Shown here piece after piece: positions 35,420 through 45,675 of a stretch of 64,000 nt of DNA. How positions within the stretch are numbered: the stretch's first letter is position 1; every line of letters begins with the position of its first letter. Both the position numbers and the translations under genes were made by a program. Location of the stretch: the NCBI GenBank assembly GCA_963745665.1, contig CAVUYE010000002.1, positions 2,046,001 to 2,110,000 on the forward strand, in the 5' to 3' direction. Source of the DNA: Bog-473 sp963745665. Its GTDB lineage: Bacteria > Actinomycetota > Acidimicrobiia > Acidimicrobiales > RAAP-2. A model generated the notes under the pieces. The model was given only the letters and a program-made list of their open reading frames with translations. It was not told where the DNA came from and ran no database searches.

Positions 35420-35498
35420 CCGCGTCAGCGTAGTGAGGCACTCCCACGCGGGTAGCGTCCTGCTGCGGAATCAGACCCTGACCAGCGAGGAGCGCACC

Positions 35499-35954
35499 AT
35501 GACCACCACCGTCGACGGCGTCGACGCCTTTCACGAGCTCGTCGGCAAGGAGCTCGGCCATTCGGAATGGCAGCCGATCACCCAGGAGCGGGTGAACCTC
35601 TTCGCCGACGCCACCGACGACCACCAGTGGATCCACGTCGACCCTGAGCGGGCCAAGGATGGCCCGTTCGGCGTGGCCATCGCGCACGGCTACCTGACGC
35701 TCTCGCTGGCACCCGTCCTCTTGAACAAGGTCATCCGCGTCGACAACATGAAGTTCGGCGTCAACTACGGCTGCAACAAGGTCCGCTTCCCCTCCCCCGT
35801 GCCCGTCGGCTCGGAGCTGCGCATGGGCGTGGCCGTCGCCGCCGTCGACGACACCGAAGGCGGCGTCCAGGTCACCTACGACCTCGTGATGGAGGTCAAG
35901 GGGGCGCCCAAGCCCGCCTGCGTGGCCCAAGTGGTCTACCGCTACTACCGCTGA
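35499..35954 (+). CDS. MaoC-family (R)-enoyl hydratase-like protein
   Basis: 151 aa, one hotdog domain. The hydratase signature is ADATDDHQWIHVDPERAKDG, with catalytic Asp and His, followed by GVAIAHGYLTLSL. GAGGAG just upstream supports ATG 35499. It lies 14 bases before ubiE/menG, so it may be co-transcribed with menaquinone genes, but its substrate is probably an acyl thioester. Confidence 0.9.
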   Translation: MTTTVDGVDAFHELVGKELGHSEWQPITQERVNLFADATDDHQWIHVDPERAKDGPFGVAIAHGYLTLSLAPVLLNKVIRVDNMKFGVNYGCNKVRFPSPVPVGSELRMGVAVAAVDDTEGGVQVTYDLVMEVKGAPKPACVAQVVYRYYR

Positions 35955-35968
35955 CACCGACTGACGCC

Positions 35969-36691
35969 ATGGCGCGACGCCGGCCCGGGTCAGGATCACC
36001 GACGCCGCTGCCCACCGGACACGAGAAGACGGCGCGGGTGCGCGCCATGTTCGACACCATTGCGCCGCGCTACGACCTGATCAACCGTCTGATGACGTTC
36101 GGGCTCGACCAGAGCTGGCGGCGAGGAACGGTTGCCGCACTGGCACTGCCCGCTGGGTCGCTGGTCCTGGACCTCGCCTGCGGCACGGGCGACCTCTCGC
36201 GGCTGGCGTTGCGGTGCGGCTACCGGGTCGTCGGCACCGACCTGAGCGCGGGCATGCTCGGGGCCAACGGGACCGCCACGCCGCTGGTCGAGGCCGACGG
36301 CAGCCACCTCCCCTTCGCCGCCGGAGCCTTCGACGGCCTCGTCTGCGGCTACGCCCTGCGCAACTTCACTGATCTCGCCGCCACCCTGACCGAGTCGGCC
36401 CGGGTTCTGCGGCCGGGCGGGCGCCTGGCCGTGCTCGAGGTGGACACGCCCACCCAACCGCTCTGGCGCGCCGGCTACGACCTCTGGTTCACCAAGGCCG
36501 TGCCGGTGCTCGGTGCGGCCCTCTCGGACAAGGAGGCCTACCGCTACCTGCCCCAGTCGGTCGCCTACCTCCCTCCCACCTCGGTGCTGCGCACGATGCT
36601 GCGCGACGCGGGCTTCTCCGCCGTGGGGATCCGGCCGCTCGCCGGCGGACTGAGCCAGATGGTGGTGGCCACCCGCGCCGGCACACCGTGA
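35969..36691 (+). CDS. ubiE: Demethylmenaquinone methyltransferase
   Basis: C-methylates demethylmenaquinone in the last menaquinone step (also called menG). 240 aa: N-terminal KTARVRAMFDTIAPRYDLIN, SAM site LDLACGTGDLSRLA, GTDLSAGML, and CGYALRNFTDL typical of UbiE. It overlaps the menF start by 4 nt (GTGA). Confidence 0.94.
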   Translation: MARRRPGSGSPTPLPTGHEKTARVRAMFDTIAPRYDLINRLMTFGLDQSWRRGTVAALALPAGSLVLDLACGTGDLSRLALRCGYRVVGTDLSAGMLGANGTATPLVEADGSHLPFAAGAFDGLVCGYALRNFTDLAATLTESARVLRPGGRLAVLEVDTPTQPLWRAGYDLWFTKAVPVLGAALSDKEAYRYLPQSVAYLPPTSVLRTMLRDAGFSAVGIRPLAGGLSQMVVATRAGTP

Positions 36692-37992
36692 CGGCGCGAG
36701 TGGCCACGGCCCTGCACGCCCGCACCGTCCCGCTCGAGTACGGGCCCGACGCACTGGAGTTCGACGGCAGTCCCACCGTGCTCTTCGACCGACCGGGACT
36801 GACGCTGGTCGGATGGGGCACCGCCTTGCTCGTGCCCGGCACCGAGGCGGCGGCGGCGCTGGCCGCCATCCCCAGCGACGACGCCGTCGGTGTCCTGGGC
36901 TCGGGGCCCGTGGCCCTCGGCGCGCTCCCCTTCACCGACGCCTTCGGCGGTCATCTCGTCGTCCCGCGCTTCACCATGGGAACCTCGCGCGACGCCGACG
37001 GTGTCACGCGCCGCTGGGCCACCGCGGTCGGTCCGGCCGACGTGGCACTGCCCGACACCGGCGAGCTCTTCGACGCCGTCATCTGGCAGTACGGGAGCTC
37101 ACCCCCGCCGGCGGTGGAAGCCGGCGTGGACACACTCACGACTCCCATGGACTCCGACGGGTACGCCGCCATGGTCGCCGACGCCGTCGCTGTCATGGCG
37201 ACGCCCGGCGCCGGCCTGCGCAAGGTGGTGCTGTCGCGGCCGGTCGAGGTCCGGCTCCACGGGCAGCTCTCGCTGTCGGCCGTCTTGCGGCGGCTGCGGG
37301 CCGGCGAGCCGAATTGCACCATCTTCTCCATGCCGGTCGCCGAAGGCTCCTTCTTCGGCGCCAGCCCGGAGCTCCTGGTGGCTCGCCACGGGACCAGGGT
37401 GTCGAGCCACCCCCTGGCCGGGACCGTGCCGCGGGGCGACACCGCCCGGTCCGACGCCGACGCCCAGCGCGACCTGGCGGAGTCGGCCAAGAACCGCGCC
37501 GAGCACCGCTTCGTCGTCGACGACATCGCCACCGTCCTGGCCCCGTTCTGCGCAGACCTGACCGTGCCGCGCCAGCCCTCGGTGGTCTCCTTCCGCTCGG
37601 TGGCCCATCTCGGCACGAGAATCGAGGGCCGCCTGACCGGGACCGGGGCCGAGCCCGCCGGGGTGCTCGAGCTCCTGCAACGCCTGCATCCCACGCCGGC
37701 CGTGGGCGGCACGCCGCGCACCGAGGCCTTGGCCTTCATTGCCGCCCACGAGGCGGGTGAGCGGGGCCATTGGGCCGGGCCGGTGGGCTGGGTCGGCGCC
37801 GACGGCGACGGGGAATGGATGATCGGCATCCGCAGCGCCCAGCTCGACGCCGACGGGGCCACCCTCGAGCTTCGGGCCGGCGGGGGGATCGTGGCCGACT
37901 CGGACCCCGATGCGGAGGCGACCGAGGCCAACGTCAAGCTGGCCACGGTGCTCGATGCCGTGGTGCCCGGAGCCGCCGCCCTGCTGCGCTGA
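36688..37992 (+). CDS. menF: Isochorismate synthase
   Basis: Converts chorismate to isochorismate, entry to menaquinone (or siderophores). 434 aa; chorismate-binding domain with KVVLSRPVEVRL, FFGASPELLV, HPLAGTVPRG, AEHRFVVDDI, HPTPAVGGTPRTEA and GGGIVADSDP. The link to ubiE/menG and the distant menC makes menaquinone the likely pathway. GTG 36688 is coupled to ubiE. Confidence 0.92.
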   Translation: MTARVATALHARTVPLEYGPDALEFDGSPTVLFDRPGLTLVGWGTALLVPGTEAAAALAAIPSDDAVGVLGSGPVALGALPFTDAFGGHLVVPRFTMGTSRDADGVTRRWATAVGPADVALPDTGELFDAVIWQYGSSPPPAVEAGVDTLTTPMDSDGYAAMVADAVAVMATPGAGLRKVVLSRPVEVRLHGQLSLSAVLRRLRAGEPNCTIFSMPVAEGSFFGASPELLVARHGTRVSSHPLAGTVPRGDTARSDADAQRDLAESAKNRAEHRFVVDDIATVLAPFCADLTVPRQPSVVSFRSVAHLGTRIEGRLTGTGAEPAGVLELLQRLHPTPAVGGTPRTEALAFIAAHEAGERGHWAGPVGWVGADGDGEWMIGIRSAQLDADGATLELRAGGGIVADSDPDAEATEANVKLATVLDAVVPGAAALLR

Positions 37993-38012
37993 GACCGGGG
38001 TTGGGCCAGGAC

Positions 38013-39512
38013 TCAGTGCAGCTGCGGTGAGCGCACCGGCGCCGGCGGGCCCGCCGCTTCGACATGGATGGCGGCCAGCGGGATCTTGACCTCTATGGTG
38101 GCCCCGCCCTCGGGCGAGGTGGCCACCTCGGCCGTCCCGTGCAGGGCCTCGGCGATGGCCTGCACGATGGCCAGGCCGAGCCCGGTGCCCGAGACCGAGC
38201 GCGAGGGGTCGCCCTGGTAGAAGCGGTCGAAGACCCGGCCGGCCACCCCGGGCGGGATGCCCGGGCCGTTGTCGGATACCCGGATGAAGCCCATGGACCC
38301 CGTCACCCCGGTCGAGACGACGACCTCGGTCCCCTCCGGCGTGTGGGCCATGGCGTTGCGCACCAGGTTGTGCGCCACCTGGGTCAAGCGCTCGTCGTCC
38401 CCCACCACCACGACCGGCGGCCCCGCCTGCAAGCTGAGCTGGTGGCGGTGGGGCAGCGCGTTGGAGTCGTCCACCGCGTCGGCGCAGATCCGGTGGAGGT
38501 CGACCGGTTCCGCCCGTAGCGGCCGGCCCCGGTCCAGCTCGGCCAGTAACAAGAGATCCTCGACCAGGCCTCCCATCCGGGTGGCCTCCTCCTCTATCCG
38601 CTTGAGGGCCTTGGTGCGCCCGGCCTCGTCGGAGAAACCGCCCCGGCCCAGCAGCTCGGCATAGCCGCGGATGGAGGTGAGGGGCGTGCGCAACTCATGG
38701 GAGGCGTCGGCCACGAATTGGCGCAGGCGCTCCTCGGAGGCCGATTTGGCGTCGAACGCCACCTCGATCTGGGCCAGCATGGCGTTGAGGGCCGAGCCCA
38801 GGCGGCCGATCTCGGTGCCGGGACGCCCCTCGGGGACACGGCGGGTCAGGTCCCCTGACGCGATGGCGTCAGCGGTGCCGGCCATCTGGCGCAAGGGGCG
38901 CAACCCTCGGCGCACCACGACCAGGACCAGCAGGGCCATGGCCAGCAGGACGACGAGGCTGGCGACCAGCTCCACCTTGCGCAGCGAGGCCAGCGTGTCG
39001 TTTGTCGGGTTGAGTGACAGCGAGGTGACGAGCGTGCCCTGGGGGACCGAGACGGCGACCGCGCGGTACTGGCCGTCGGGGTCGCCGGTGCTCCCCAGGA
39101 CCACGGCGTCGGGGTCGGGCCGGAAGGTGCCGGCGTAGCGCCCGACGCGTACACGGCGGTCGATTTCGGGCACCTGCTGCACCGGGATGTCCTGGGTCAG
39201 GATCGGAGCCGGGTCCGGATGCGCAATCGACCCCGAGGGCCGGGCCAGCACGACCGTTCCACTGTGGTCCAACAGCTGCACGTAGACGTCCGAGGAGACC
39301 CGCCGCGACAGGTTGGACTCGCTGACCTGCAGGCCGCGCTCCGCCGCATACGTGAAGTAGTTGAAGCCGAGCAGTTCGTTCTGGGCCAGCGTGTTGTCGG
39401 CCTGGCCGTAGAGGAACGAGCGCACCGACGTGTAGATCACGACATCGGCCACCACGAGTCCGAGCGCGAGCAGCAACGCCACCAGGGCGATAAGCCGCTT
39501 CTGGAGGCTCAT
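38013..39512 (-). CDS. Two-component sensor histidine kinase
   Basis: 499 aa. TM1 about 8-28, a 145-residue extracytoplasmic sensor, TM2 about 180-200, HAMP 200-253, HisKA with phospho-acceptor His272 in ASHELRTPLTSIRG, and an ATPase domain with NLVRNAMAHT, DNGPGIPPG and GTGLGLAIV. ATG 39512 overlaps the regulator stop as ATGA. It resembles MprB/TcrY-type actinobacterial kinases. The sensed signal is unknown. Confidence 0.93.
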   Translation of the reverse strand: MSLQKRLIALVALLLALGLVVADVVIYTSVRSFLYGQADNTLAQNELLGFNYFTYAAERGLQVSESNLSRRVSSDVYVQLLDHSGTVVLARPSGSIAHPDPAPILTQDIPVQQVPEIDRRVRVGRYAGTFRPDPDAVVLGSTGDPDGQYRAVAVSVPQGTLVTSLSLNPTNDTLASLRKVELVASLVVLLAMALLVLVVVRRGLRPLRQMAGTADAIASGDLTRRVPEGRPGTEIGRLGSALNAMLAQIEVAFDAKSASEERLRQFVADASHELRTPLTSIRGYAELLGRGGFSDEAGRTKALKRIEEEATRMGGLVEDLLLLAELDRGRPLRAEPVDLHRICADAVDDSNALPHRHQLSLQAGPPVVVVGDDERLTQVAHNLVRNAMAHTPEGTEVVVSTGVTGSMGFIRVSDNGPGIPPGVAGRVFDRFYQGDPSRSVSGTGLGLAIVQAIAEALHGTAEVATSPEGGATIEVKIPLAAIHVEAAGPPAPVRSPQLH

Positions 39513-40213
39513 CCGTCCCGGGGCAGGCGGAGGGTGTAGCCCACGCGCCGGATCGTGTGGATGAGCGCCGGCTCGCGGTCATCCACCTTCTTGCGCAGGT
39601 AGCTGATGTACGTCTCCACGATGTTGGGATCGCCGTGGAAGTCATAACCCCAGACGTTGTCGAGGAGCTCGGACTTGGAGATCACCCGTCGGGCGTTCTC
39701 GAGCAGGTAGTGCAGCAGGTTGAACTCCGTGGCCGTCAGCTCGATGGCGAGCTCGTCGCGCCAGACCTCATGGGTGTCGATATTCATCATCAGGTCGGCG
39801 AAGCGCAGGAGCGAGGTGTCGGCCGCCGCCATCTCGCCGGCGCGCCGCAGGATCGCCCCGACCCGCGCCATGAGCTCCTCGATGCTGAACGGCTTCGTCA
39901 CGTAGTCGTCGCCCATGCTCAGCCCTTCGACCTTGTCCTGGGTCGTGTCGCGCGCCGTGAGGAAGACGATCGGCATCTGCTCGCCCTGGTGGCGCAGCCG
40001 CCGGCAGACCTCGTTGCCGTCGAAGTCGGGCAGCATGACGTCGAGCATGACGAGATGCGGGCGGAAGCTGCGCACCTGCTCGAGCGCCTCCGCACCCGTG
40101 GCGGCGACGCCGACCTGGTAGCCCTCGAAGACGAGCGCGGCGGAGAGCAGCTCCGCGATGCTCGGCTCGTCGTCGACGACGAGGATGCGGGCAGCGGGTG
40201 CCTCGACCGTCAC
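39509..40213 (-). CDS. OmpR/PhoB-family response regulator
   Basis: 234 aa. Receiver domain with VVDDEPS, phospho-Asp58 in LDVMLPDFDG, TARD and KPF; a winged-helix DNA-binding domain at the C-terminus (ELTATEFNLLHYLLENARRV, then SYLRKKVDDREPALIHTIRR). It is cognate to the kinase gene downstream. GTG 40213 overlaps the mannose-phosphate synthase stop as GTGA, so the whole set may be one transcript. Confidence 0.94.
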   Translation of the reverse strand: MTVEAPAARILVVDDEPSIAELLSAALVFEGYQVGVAATGAEALEQVRSFRPHLVMLDVMLPDFDGNEVCRRLRHQGEQMPIVFLTARDTTQDKVEGLSMGDDYVTKPFSIEELMARVGAILRRAGEMAAADTSLLRFADLMMNIDTHEVWRDELAIELTATEFNLLHYLLENARRVISKSELLDNVWGYDFHGDPNIVETYISYLRKKVDDREPALIHTIRRVGYTLRLPRDG

Positions 40214-41091
40214 GCCGAACGGACCGGGTCCTCGGTACCGCTGGACGTGCTGGAGGTGCTGGTCCCGGTGCTCGTGGCGGCACTGGTTGGTGCCTGCCCG
40301 ATTTTCCCGGCGGCGCCGGCCCCGGCCACCGCTCCGCTCACCGACGCCTTGCCGCGCGAGCCCGAATAGAGGCGCTTCGTGCCGTGCACGATCCGGCCCA
40401 TGCCCCACCACGTCACCAGGCCCAGTGCCTCGACGACGATGAACGAGGACATCTTCGACTCGCCGGCCTCGCGGTCGACGAACTTGATCGGCACCTCGGT
40501 GATGGCGGCGCCGTGCTGGCGCGCCCGGTATGTCATCTCGATCTGGAAGCCGTAGCCCTCGGCCCGGATGCGGTCGAGGTCGAGCTGGCGCAAGATGCCG
40601 GCCGAGTAGGCGCGGTATCCCGCCGTCGAGTCCGCCACGCCGAGACCGAGCACGGCTGAGGCATAGGCATTGCCACCGCGCGAAAGCAGGTGCCGATGCC
40701 AGGCCCAGTTGGGGATGGAGCCCCCCTCGATGTAACGCGAGCCGATCACCACGTCGAAGCCCTCGGTGAGCGGCGCCACCAAGGTCGGCAACGCGGCAGG
40801 GTCGTGCGAGAAGTCGGCGTCGATCTCGATGTAGGCGTCGTAGCCGCGCTCGAGACCCCAGGCGAAACCGGCGCGGTACGCGCTGCCGAGCCCGGACTTG
40901 GAGGTCCGTGACAGCAGGTGCACGTCGGGCAGCTCGGCCGCCACGCCCTTCACGAGATCGGCAGTGCCATCGGGGCTGCCGTCGTCGACCACCAGCACGC
41001 CGGCACCGGGCAGGCACTCGTGAATCCGGCGCACCATCCGCTCGATGTTCTCCGACTCGTTGTAGGTCGGAATGACCACCAGCGGTCGCAT
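40210..41091 (-). CDS. Polyprenol monophosphomannose synthase (GT2)
   Basis: 293 aa. Transfers mannose from GDP-mannose to polyprenyl phosphate on the inner membrane face. GT-A motifs VIPTYNESENIERMV, VDDGSPDGTADL, EIDADFSHDP and GSRYIEGGSIPNW are those of DPM1/Ppm1. The C-terminal 40 residues are Ala/Gly/Ser/Thr-rich and disordered. ATG 41091; the frame is open further but looks noncoding. The product probably feeds lipoglycan or protein mannosylation by enzymes such as the GT87 protein at 44 kb. Confidence 0.92.
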   Translation of the reverse strand: MRPLVVIPTYNESENIERMVRRIHECLPGAGVLVVDDGSPDGTADLVKGVAAELPDVHLLSRTSKSGLGSAYRAGFAWGLERGYDAYIEIDADFSHDPAALPTLVAPLTEGFDVVIGSRYIEGGSIPNWAWHRHLLSRGGNAYASAVLGLGVADSTAGYRAYSAGILRQLDLDRIRAEGYGFQIEMTYRARQHGAAITEVPIKFVDREAGESKMSSFIVVEALGLVTWWGMGRIVHGTKRLYSGSRGKASVSGAVAGAGAAGKIGQAPTSAATSTGTSTSSTSSGTEDPVRSA

Positions 41092-41206
41092 GCAGCCATT
41101 GTAGGGGAGGTTGCCGCGCCAACCTCTTCGCCGGCCGGCGCGGCGGCCGGGCCTGGTTCTGCCCCTGGCCTGCCTCTTTCGTCTTCGATGCACGCCGGCG
41201 CGCCGC

Positions 41207-42386
41207 TCAGATGTCGACCGGCTCCCCAGTGGGCGCGACGAACCCCTCCTCGCCCGGAGCGCCGACCGCATCGGGCCCCCGGCGCAACTCCCGCACAATC
41301 ACCTGGATGGCGCCGCCCACGGGGATGCCGATCAGCGCCCCGACGAAGGTGCCGAGGCCTCCGGCGATCTTGCCGCCCAAGGTGGCACCGACCAGGACGG
41401 CAATCAGGACCCAAAAGGGGTTCAGCTGCACCGTCTTGCTCATGATGACCGGGTTCAGGACATGGTTCTCGATCTGCTGGTACACCAGGAACACGATCAG
41501 CATGACGATTCCGGCCGGGACCGAGTGGATGGCGGCGATGATCACGACCGGGACACCGGCCAGCAGGCCGCCCACCAGCGGCAGGAGATCGACCAGGGCG
41601 ACGAACACGCCGAGCAGCAAGCGCGAAGGGCACCCCCAGTATCTGCAGCGTGATGCCCACGATGATCCCGGCGATCACCGAGGTGGCCCCATTCCCGAGC
41701 ATGTAGCCGGTGACCGACCGGATCGACTGGTCGACAACCCGGTGCAGGCGTTCCGCCGTGCTCGGCTGGAAGAGGCTGAGGAAACCACGCCACATGCGGG
41801 GCGCCTCCAGCATCGTGAAAAAGGTCAGGATGGCGATGGTCACAATGGTGACGACGGTCGACGCCGCGGCCGCGCCGACCGAGCAGCGCGGTGGCCGGCT
41901 TCAGCACCTTGGTGATCTGCGAGGTGAGCTTCGACGAATCCTCCGACAGGTACTTCTGTAGATGCAGCCGGTAGACCAGGCGTCCGATCGGGCCGTGGCC
42001 CTTCTTGGTCTCGGCTGACCAGGTCGTGGCACCTCTTTCCCGAAGTTGATCGCGGCCGTGACCAGGGGCTCGGCGAAGAGGTACACCAGGCCACCGAGGA
42101 CCAGGACGCCAATGAGGAAGACCAGCAAGGTGGCGCCACCGTGGCTGAGGCCCCGCCGGCGGAGGAAGCGCGTGGCGGGGGTCAAGAGGAGCGTGATGAA
42201 GAAGGCCACGACCACGTAGACCAAAATGGTGCGCAGGACCCACAGCCCGAGAATGAGGGCGGCGTTGAGATCCAGCAGAAGGATGATGGTGGCGACCGAG
42301 ACCACGATCGTCCCCAGCGGGATCCCACGCCGGTCTGCACTTCCCGAAAATCTCGAGCGCCAGGTCTCCTGGGCCTTCGGGGGCAT
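41207..42386 (-). CDS. AI-2E-family transporter (PerM-like), four apparent frameshifts
   Basis: A multi-spanning membrane protein of the AI-2E/PerM family. Segments in several frames fit one protein: TIVVSVATIILLLDLNAALI, then LTPATRFLRRRGLSHGGATL, KYLSEDSSKLTSQITKVLKP, RSVTGYMLGNGATSVIAGII, and the diagnostic end VALVDLLPLVGG, then NPVIMSKTVQLNPFWVLIAV. Extra bases near 42026, 42013, 41880 and 41620 account for the breaks; removing them gives 1176 nt, 391 aa. ATG 42386. Substrate unknown; many members are osmotic or metabolite exporters. Confidence 0.88.
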
Positions 42387-42465
42387 GGCGTCCAGCTTGG
42401 CAGCTGCTGACTGCCGAGCGGCGGTTCCTCTGGTGCAGGTGGCCCACGTGCAAGCATGAGATCCG

Positions 42466-43623
42466 ATGCACGAGGAGGAACAGGGAGAACTGGGAAAAGC
42501 AGGAAGAAGAACCGGCACCCGTACCGGCGCCGGCCGTCGAGCCGGCACCCGCCGTCGAACCTGCACCGGCCGCTGAGGAACCGCCCCGCCCACCTCGGGT
42601 CCGCCGCAGGTTCCTGCCGCGCAACGTGAAGATCACGCTGATGGTCCTGCTGCTCTTCTTCGTCGGCGAGTACATCCTGCTCCCCGAGCTGGCCAGCGCC
42701 CGCCGCGAAGCACACCAACTGCGGCAGCTCAATGTCGTCTGGCTGATCCTCGGGGCTCTGCTCGAAGTGGCGGCACTCGTCGCCTACACGCAGTTGACCC
42801 ACACGGTGCTCTCACCCGGCGCGCCCGACCGCTGGCGCCTCTTCCGCATCAACATGTGGGCGCTGGCCATCAGCCACACGCTGCCGGGCGGCCAGGTGCC
42901 GGGCACCGCGGCCAGCTACAGACTGCTGACCGAGGGCAACAACGTGTCGGGCAGCACCGCCGCCTTCGGCCTGGCCACCCAGGGCATCGGTTCGGCCGTC
43001 GTGCTCAACGTGATCTTCTGGTTGGCGCTCCTGATCTCCATCCCCTTGCAGGGGTACAACCCGCTGTACGGGTTCGCCGCCCTTCTGGGGGTGCTCCTCC
43101 TCGCCATCTTCGCTGCCGTGATCTTCTTCCTCACCGGGGTGAGAAGCAGGCCGGTGTCTTCTTGCGCAAGGTGGCGGAGCGGCTGCCCTTCGTGCCGGCC
43201 GAGACGGTGACCTCGCTGGTCCAAAAGGTGGCGGACCGGATGAAGATCCTGTTCACGAGCTCGGAGCTGATGGTGAGGGCCGGCAGCTGGGCCGCCGCCA
43301 ACTGGCTGCTCGACTGCGCCTCCCTCTTCGTCTTCCTGCTCGCCTTCGGCGCGCACGTGTCACCGATCGACGTGCTCGTGGCCTACGGCCTGGCCAACAT
43401 CTTGGCCGTCATCCCGATCACCCCGAGCGGCCTGGGCGTCGTCGAGATCACGATCATCGCCGTGCTGAAGGGCTTCGGGGTGCCCGGCGGCGTGGCGGCG
43501 GCCGGTGTCCTGAGCTGGCGCCTGGTGAACTTCTGGCTGCCCATCCCCTTCGGAGGCGCCTCGTACCTGTCGCTGCGCTTCGGGCACCCGAGGACGGCGA
43601 CGGCCAAGGCGATCCCCTCCTGA
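42466..43623 (+). CDS. Flippase-like (lysylphosphatidylglycerol synthase TM domain) membrane protein, two apparent frameshifts
   Basis: An integral membrane protein of the UPF0104/AglD type. After ATG 42466 comes an acidic, proline-repeat N-terminus (EPAPAVEPAPAVEPAPA), a basic block, then about eight helices (KITLMVLLLFFVGEYILL, GQVPGTAASYRLL, PITPSGLGVVEITIIAVLKG). An extra base near 42488 and a lost G near 43137 break the frame; with both corrected it is 385 aa. Divergent from the AI-2E gene. It may move or restrict lipid-linked intermediates. Confidence 0.85.
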
Positions 43624-43760
43624 CCCCGCGCGCCGGCCATCGGTCCCTGACGGCTCGCTGGGTCGCGGCGCAGCGACTCCGCCTGGAACGCACGCGACCC
43701 TCCACGCCCGGGGGTGACGTCGAGGCGGAGCGTCGCCTCTATCGCGCCGTCGCCGGGGGC

Positions 43761-44429
43761 ATGAGCGTGCCGCTCGGCACGGCCACGGCGCTGGCCCGTC
43801 GCACGCAGCTGATCGACGCCGAGGTGGCGCGCGCCCTGGGCCGCGGGACGGCGCAAATCGTGCTCCTCGGGGCGGGCGACGACGGCCGCGCCCTGCGCTT
43901 CGGTGGCGGGCCCGTGCGATGGTTCGAGATCGACCGGGCCGACGCGCAGGCGGACAAGCGCAACCGCCTCAGCGCGCTGGGCATCGCGACCACGGCGACG
44001 ACCTACGTTCCCCTCGACCTCCTGGCCGACGACCTCGGCGCCGCGCTCGGGGCGGCCGGACACGACGGCGCTGCGCCGTCCCTGTTCGTCGCTGAAGCCG
44101 TCTTCGACACGCTGACGCTGGAGGCGACGGCATCGTCGTGTGCCGCCATGCGGGAGCGGGCGGCTCCCGGCAGCGTGTTGGTCGCCACCTTCGCGGTGGC
44201 GCCCGACGGGAGCGGGCCGGTCCGTGCGCTCCGCTCCGCCACCGACCTCCTGCGTCAGGCCGGCGCCGAGCCGCGGCGCAGCGAGTGGCGTCCGGGCGAT
44301 CCCGAGAAGCTGCTGGTCGTGACCGGCTGGCGGGTCACCCATGGCGAATCGTCGTCCGAGCGCCGCCTCGACCCAGGGTCCCACGTGCGCATGGTGGTCG
44401 GCGAGCCCGACCCGACCCGGGTCGGCTGA
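43761..44429 (+). CDS. Class I SAM-dependent methyltransferase (leucine carboxyl MT-like); true start probably upstream
   Basis: 222 aa from ATG 43761. SAM motif IVLLGAGDDGRALRF, acidic WFEIDRADAQADK, and LFVAEAVFDTL fit the TIGR00027/LCM-like family common in actinobacteria. Conserved sequence continues upstream in frame (SLTARWVAAQRLRLERTRP from about 43648) with no ATG, GTG or TTG before the previous stop, so an indel may hide the real start. Substrate unknown. Confidence 0.78.
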   Translation: MSVPLGTATALARRTQLIDAEVARALGRGTAQIVLLGAGDDGRALRFGGGPVRWFEIDRADAQADKRNRLSALGIATTATTYVPLDLLADDLGAALGAAGHDGAAPSLFVAEAVFDTLTLEATASSCAAMRERAAPGSVLVATFAVAPDGSGPVRALRSATDLLRQAGAEPRRSEWRPGDPEKLLVVTGWRVTHGESSSERRLDPGSHVRMVVGEPDPTRVG

Positions 44430-44430
44430 G

Positions 44431-45675
44431 TCAGGAGCCCGCGCCCGCGCCGGCACCGGTCGGGGTCATCGTCCGCCGGCGCAATCGCAGCGGTCGCGCC
44501 GCGTACGAGCGGGTCACGCGCACCGCCGACCCGATCAGCACCACCATGAAGACGAGCACGTCGGCGTCGCCCAGCGGGAGCAGCCAGCCCCGCCCGGCGA
44601 AGCGGACGCTCGGCCCGTGCGGCACCCACCAGTACGGCGCGGCCCACAGGAGCACCGCCACGGCCAACGCGTACCATTCGCCGGCGCGGGGCCGGTCCTC
44701 GGCCAGGGCCAGCCACGCCACCAGGAGCACCATCCAAATGAAGTGGTGGGACCACGAGACCGGACTGGCCAGCGACTCGGTCGCCTCGACGACCAGCAAC
44801 CCGAGAACGGCAGAGGAACGCCTGGCGGCGCCGGCCGCAATCAGCAGGCCGACCACGCCGACGCTGACCACGATCACGAACGCAGTGGGCGTCGTCACCG
44901 TGTGGCCCAGCATGCGCTCGATCGCGCCCAGTACGCCCTGGTTGCCGATCCACGACAACATGCCCGCCCGCTGCGGGTCGCGGATGTAGTGCGTCCAGTA
45001 CGACCACGACGTCGAGGCATTGAAGGCGACGGCCAACGCGGCGGCGGCCACGAACGAGGCACTGGCCCGGATGCCCGCCCGACCCTGCCGGGTCAGCAAG
45101 AGGTACGGGATCAGAATGACGGGTGTCACCTTGATGGCGGCAGCCAGGCCGACCAGGATGCCGCGCGGCAACGGCAGGTCCATCGTCAGGTCGGCCACGA
45201 TCATCAGCGCCAGAATGATGTTGACCTGGCCGAGCAGGAAGGTCTGGCGCACCGGGTCGAAGAGCAGCACCGGCAGCACGAGAGCCAGGCCCCACCACAC
45301 CAAGGTCCGCTTGTCGAGCGCCTGGCACACCGCCCGCAGGCTCACGACGATCATGCCGAAGAGCGCAGCGAGGTTGATCCAGGAGAAGGCCACCTCGCAG
45401 AGGCGGGGCGGGAAGTGGGCGAACGGCGCGAACAGCAGCGCGGAGAACGGCGGATAGGTGAAACCGAGGTGGTCGGTCGGGTAGGTCACGGTGAAGAGGT
45501 CGTTCGACGCCGCATGCGCCCCACCCAGGAGATAGGTGCTCAGGTCCAACTGCTGGTGGAACATCGCCAGGACGGTCGTCCCGACGAAGGCCACGACCGC
45601 GGCCAGCGCCGGCCAGGCCCAGCCGCGGCTCGCCGCGATCGCCCCCATGCGCCCTGCCAACCCGTCACCTGACAT
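44431..45675 (-). CDS. GT87-family polyprenol-phosphate mannosyltransferase-like protein
   Basis: 414 aa with about 11 membrane helices (from WPALAAVVAFVGTTVLAMF to DVLVFMVVLIGSAVRV). YPTDHLGFTYPPFSALLFAP with its Tyr-Pro-Pro, GQVNIILALMIVADL and AAAIKVTPVILIPYLL match GT87 (DUF2029) alpha-mannosyltransferases such as PimE. ATG 45675 chosen. It could use mannose-phosphate lipid made by the enzyme at 40 kb. Sits just after ppk1. Confidence 0.85.
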   Translation of the reverse strand: MSGDGLAGRMGAIAASRGWAWPALAAVVAFVGTTVLAMFHQQLDLSTYLLGGAHAASNDLFTVTYPTDHLGFTYPPFSALLFAPFAHFPPRLCEVAFSWINLAALFGMIVVSLRAVCQALDKRTLVWWGLALVLPVLLFDPVRQTFLLGQVNIILALMIVADLTMDLPLPRGILVGLAAAIKVTPVILIPYLLLTRQGRAGIRASASFVAAAALAVAFNASTSWSYWTHYIRDPQRAGMLSWIGNQGVLGAIERMLGHTVTTPTAFVIVVSVGVVGLLIAAGAARRSSAVLGLLVVEATESLASPVSWSHHFIWMVLLVAWLALAEDRPRAGEWYALAVAVLLWAAPYWWVPHGPSVRFAGRGWLLPLGDADVLVFMVVLIGSAVRVTRSYAARPLRLRRRTMTPTGAGAGAGS

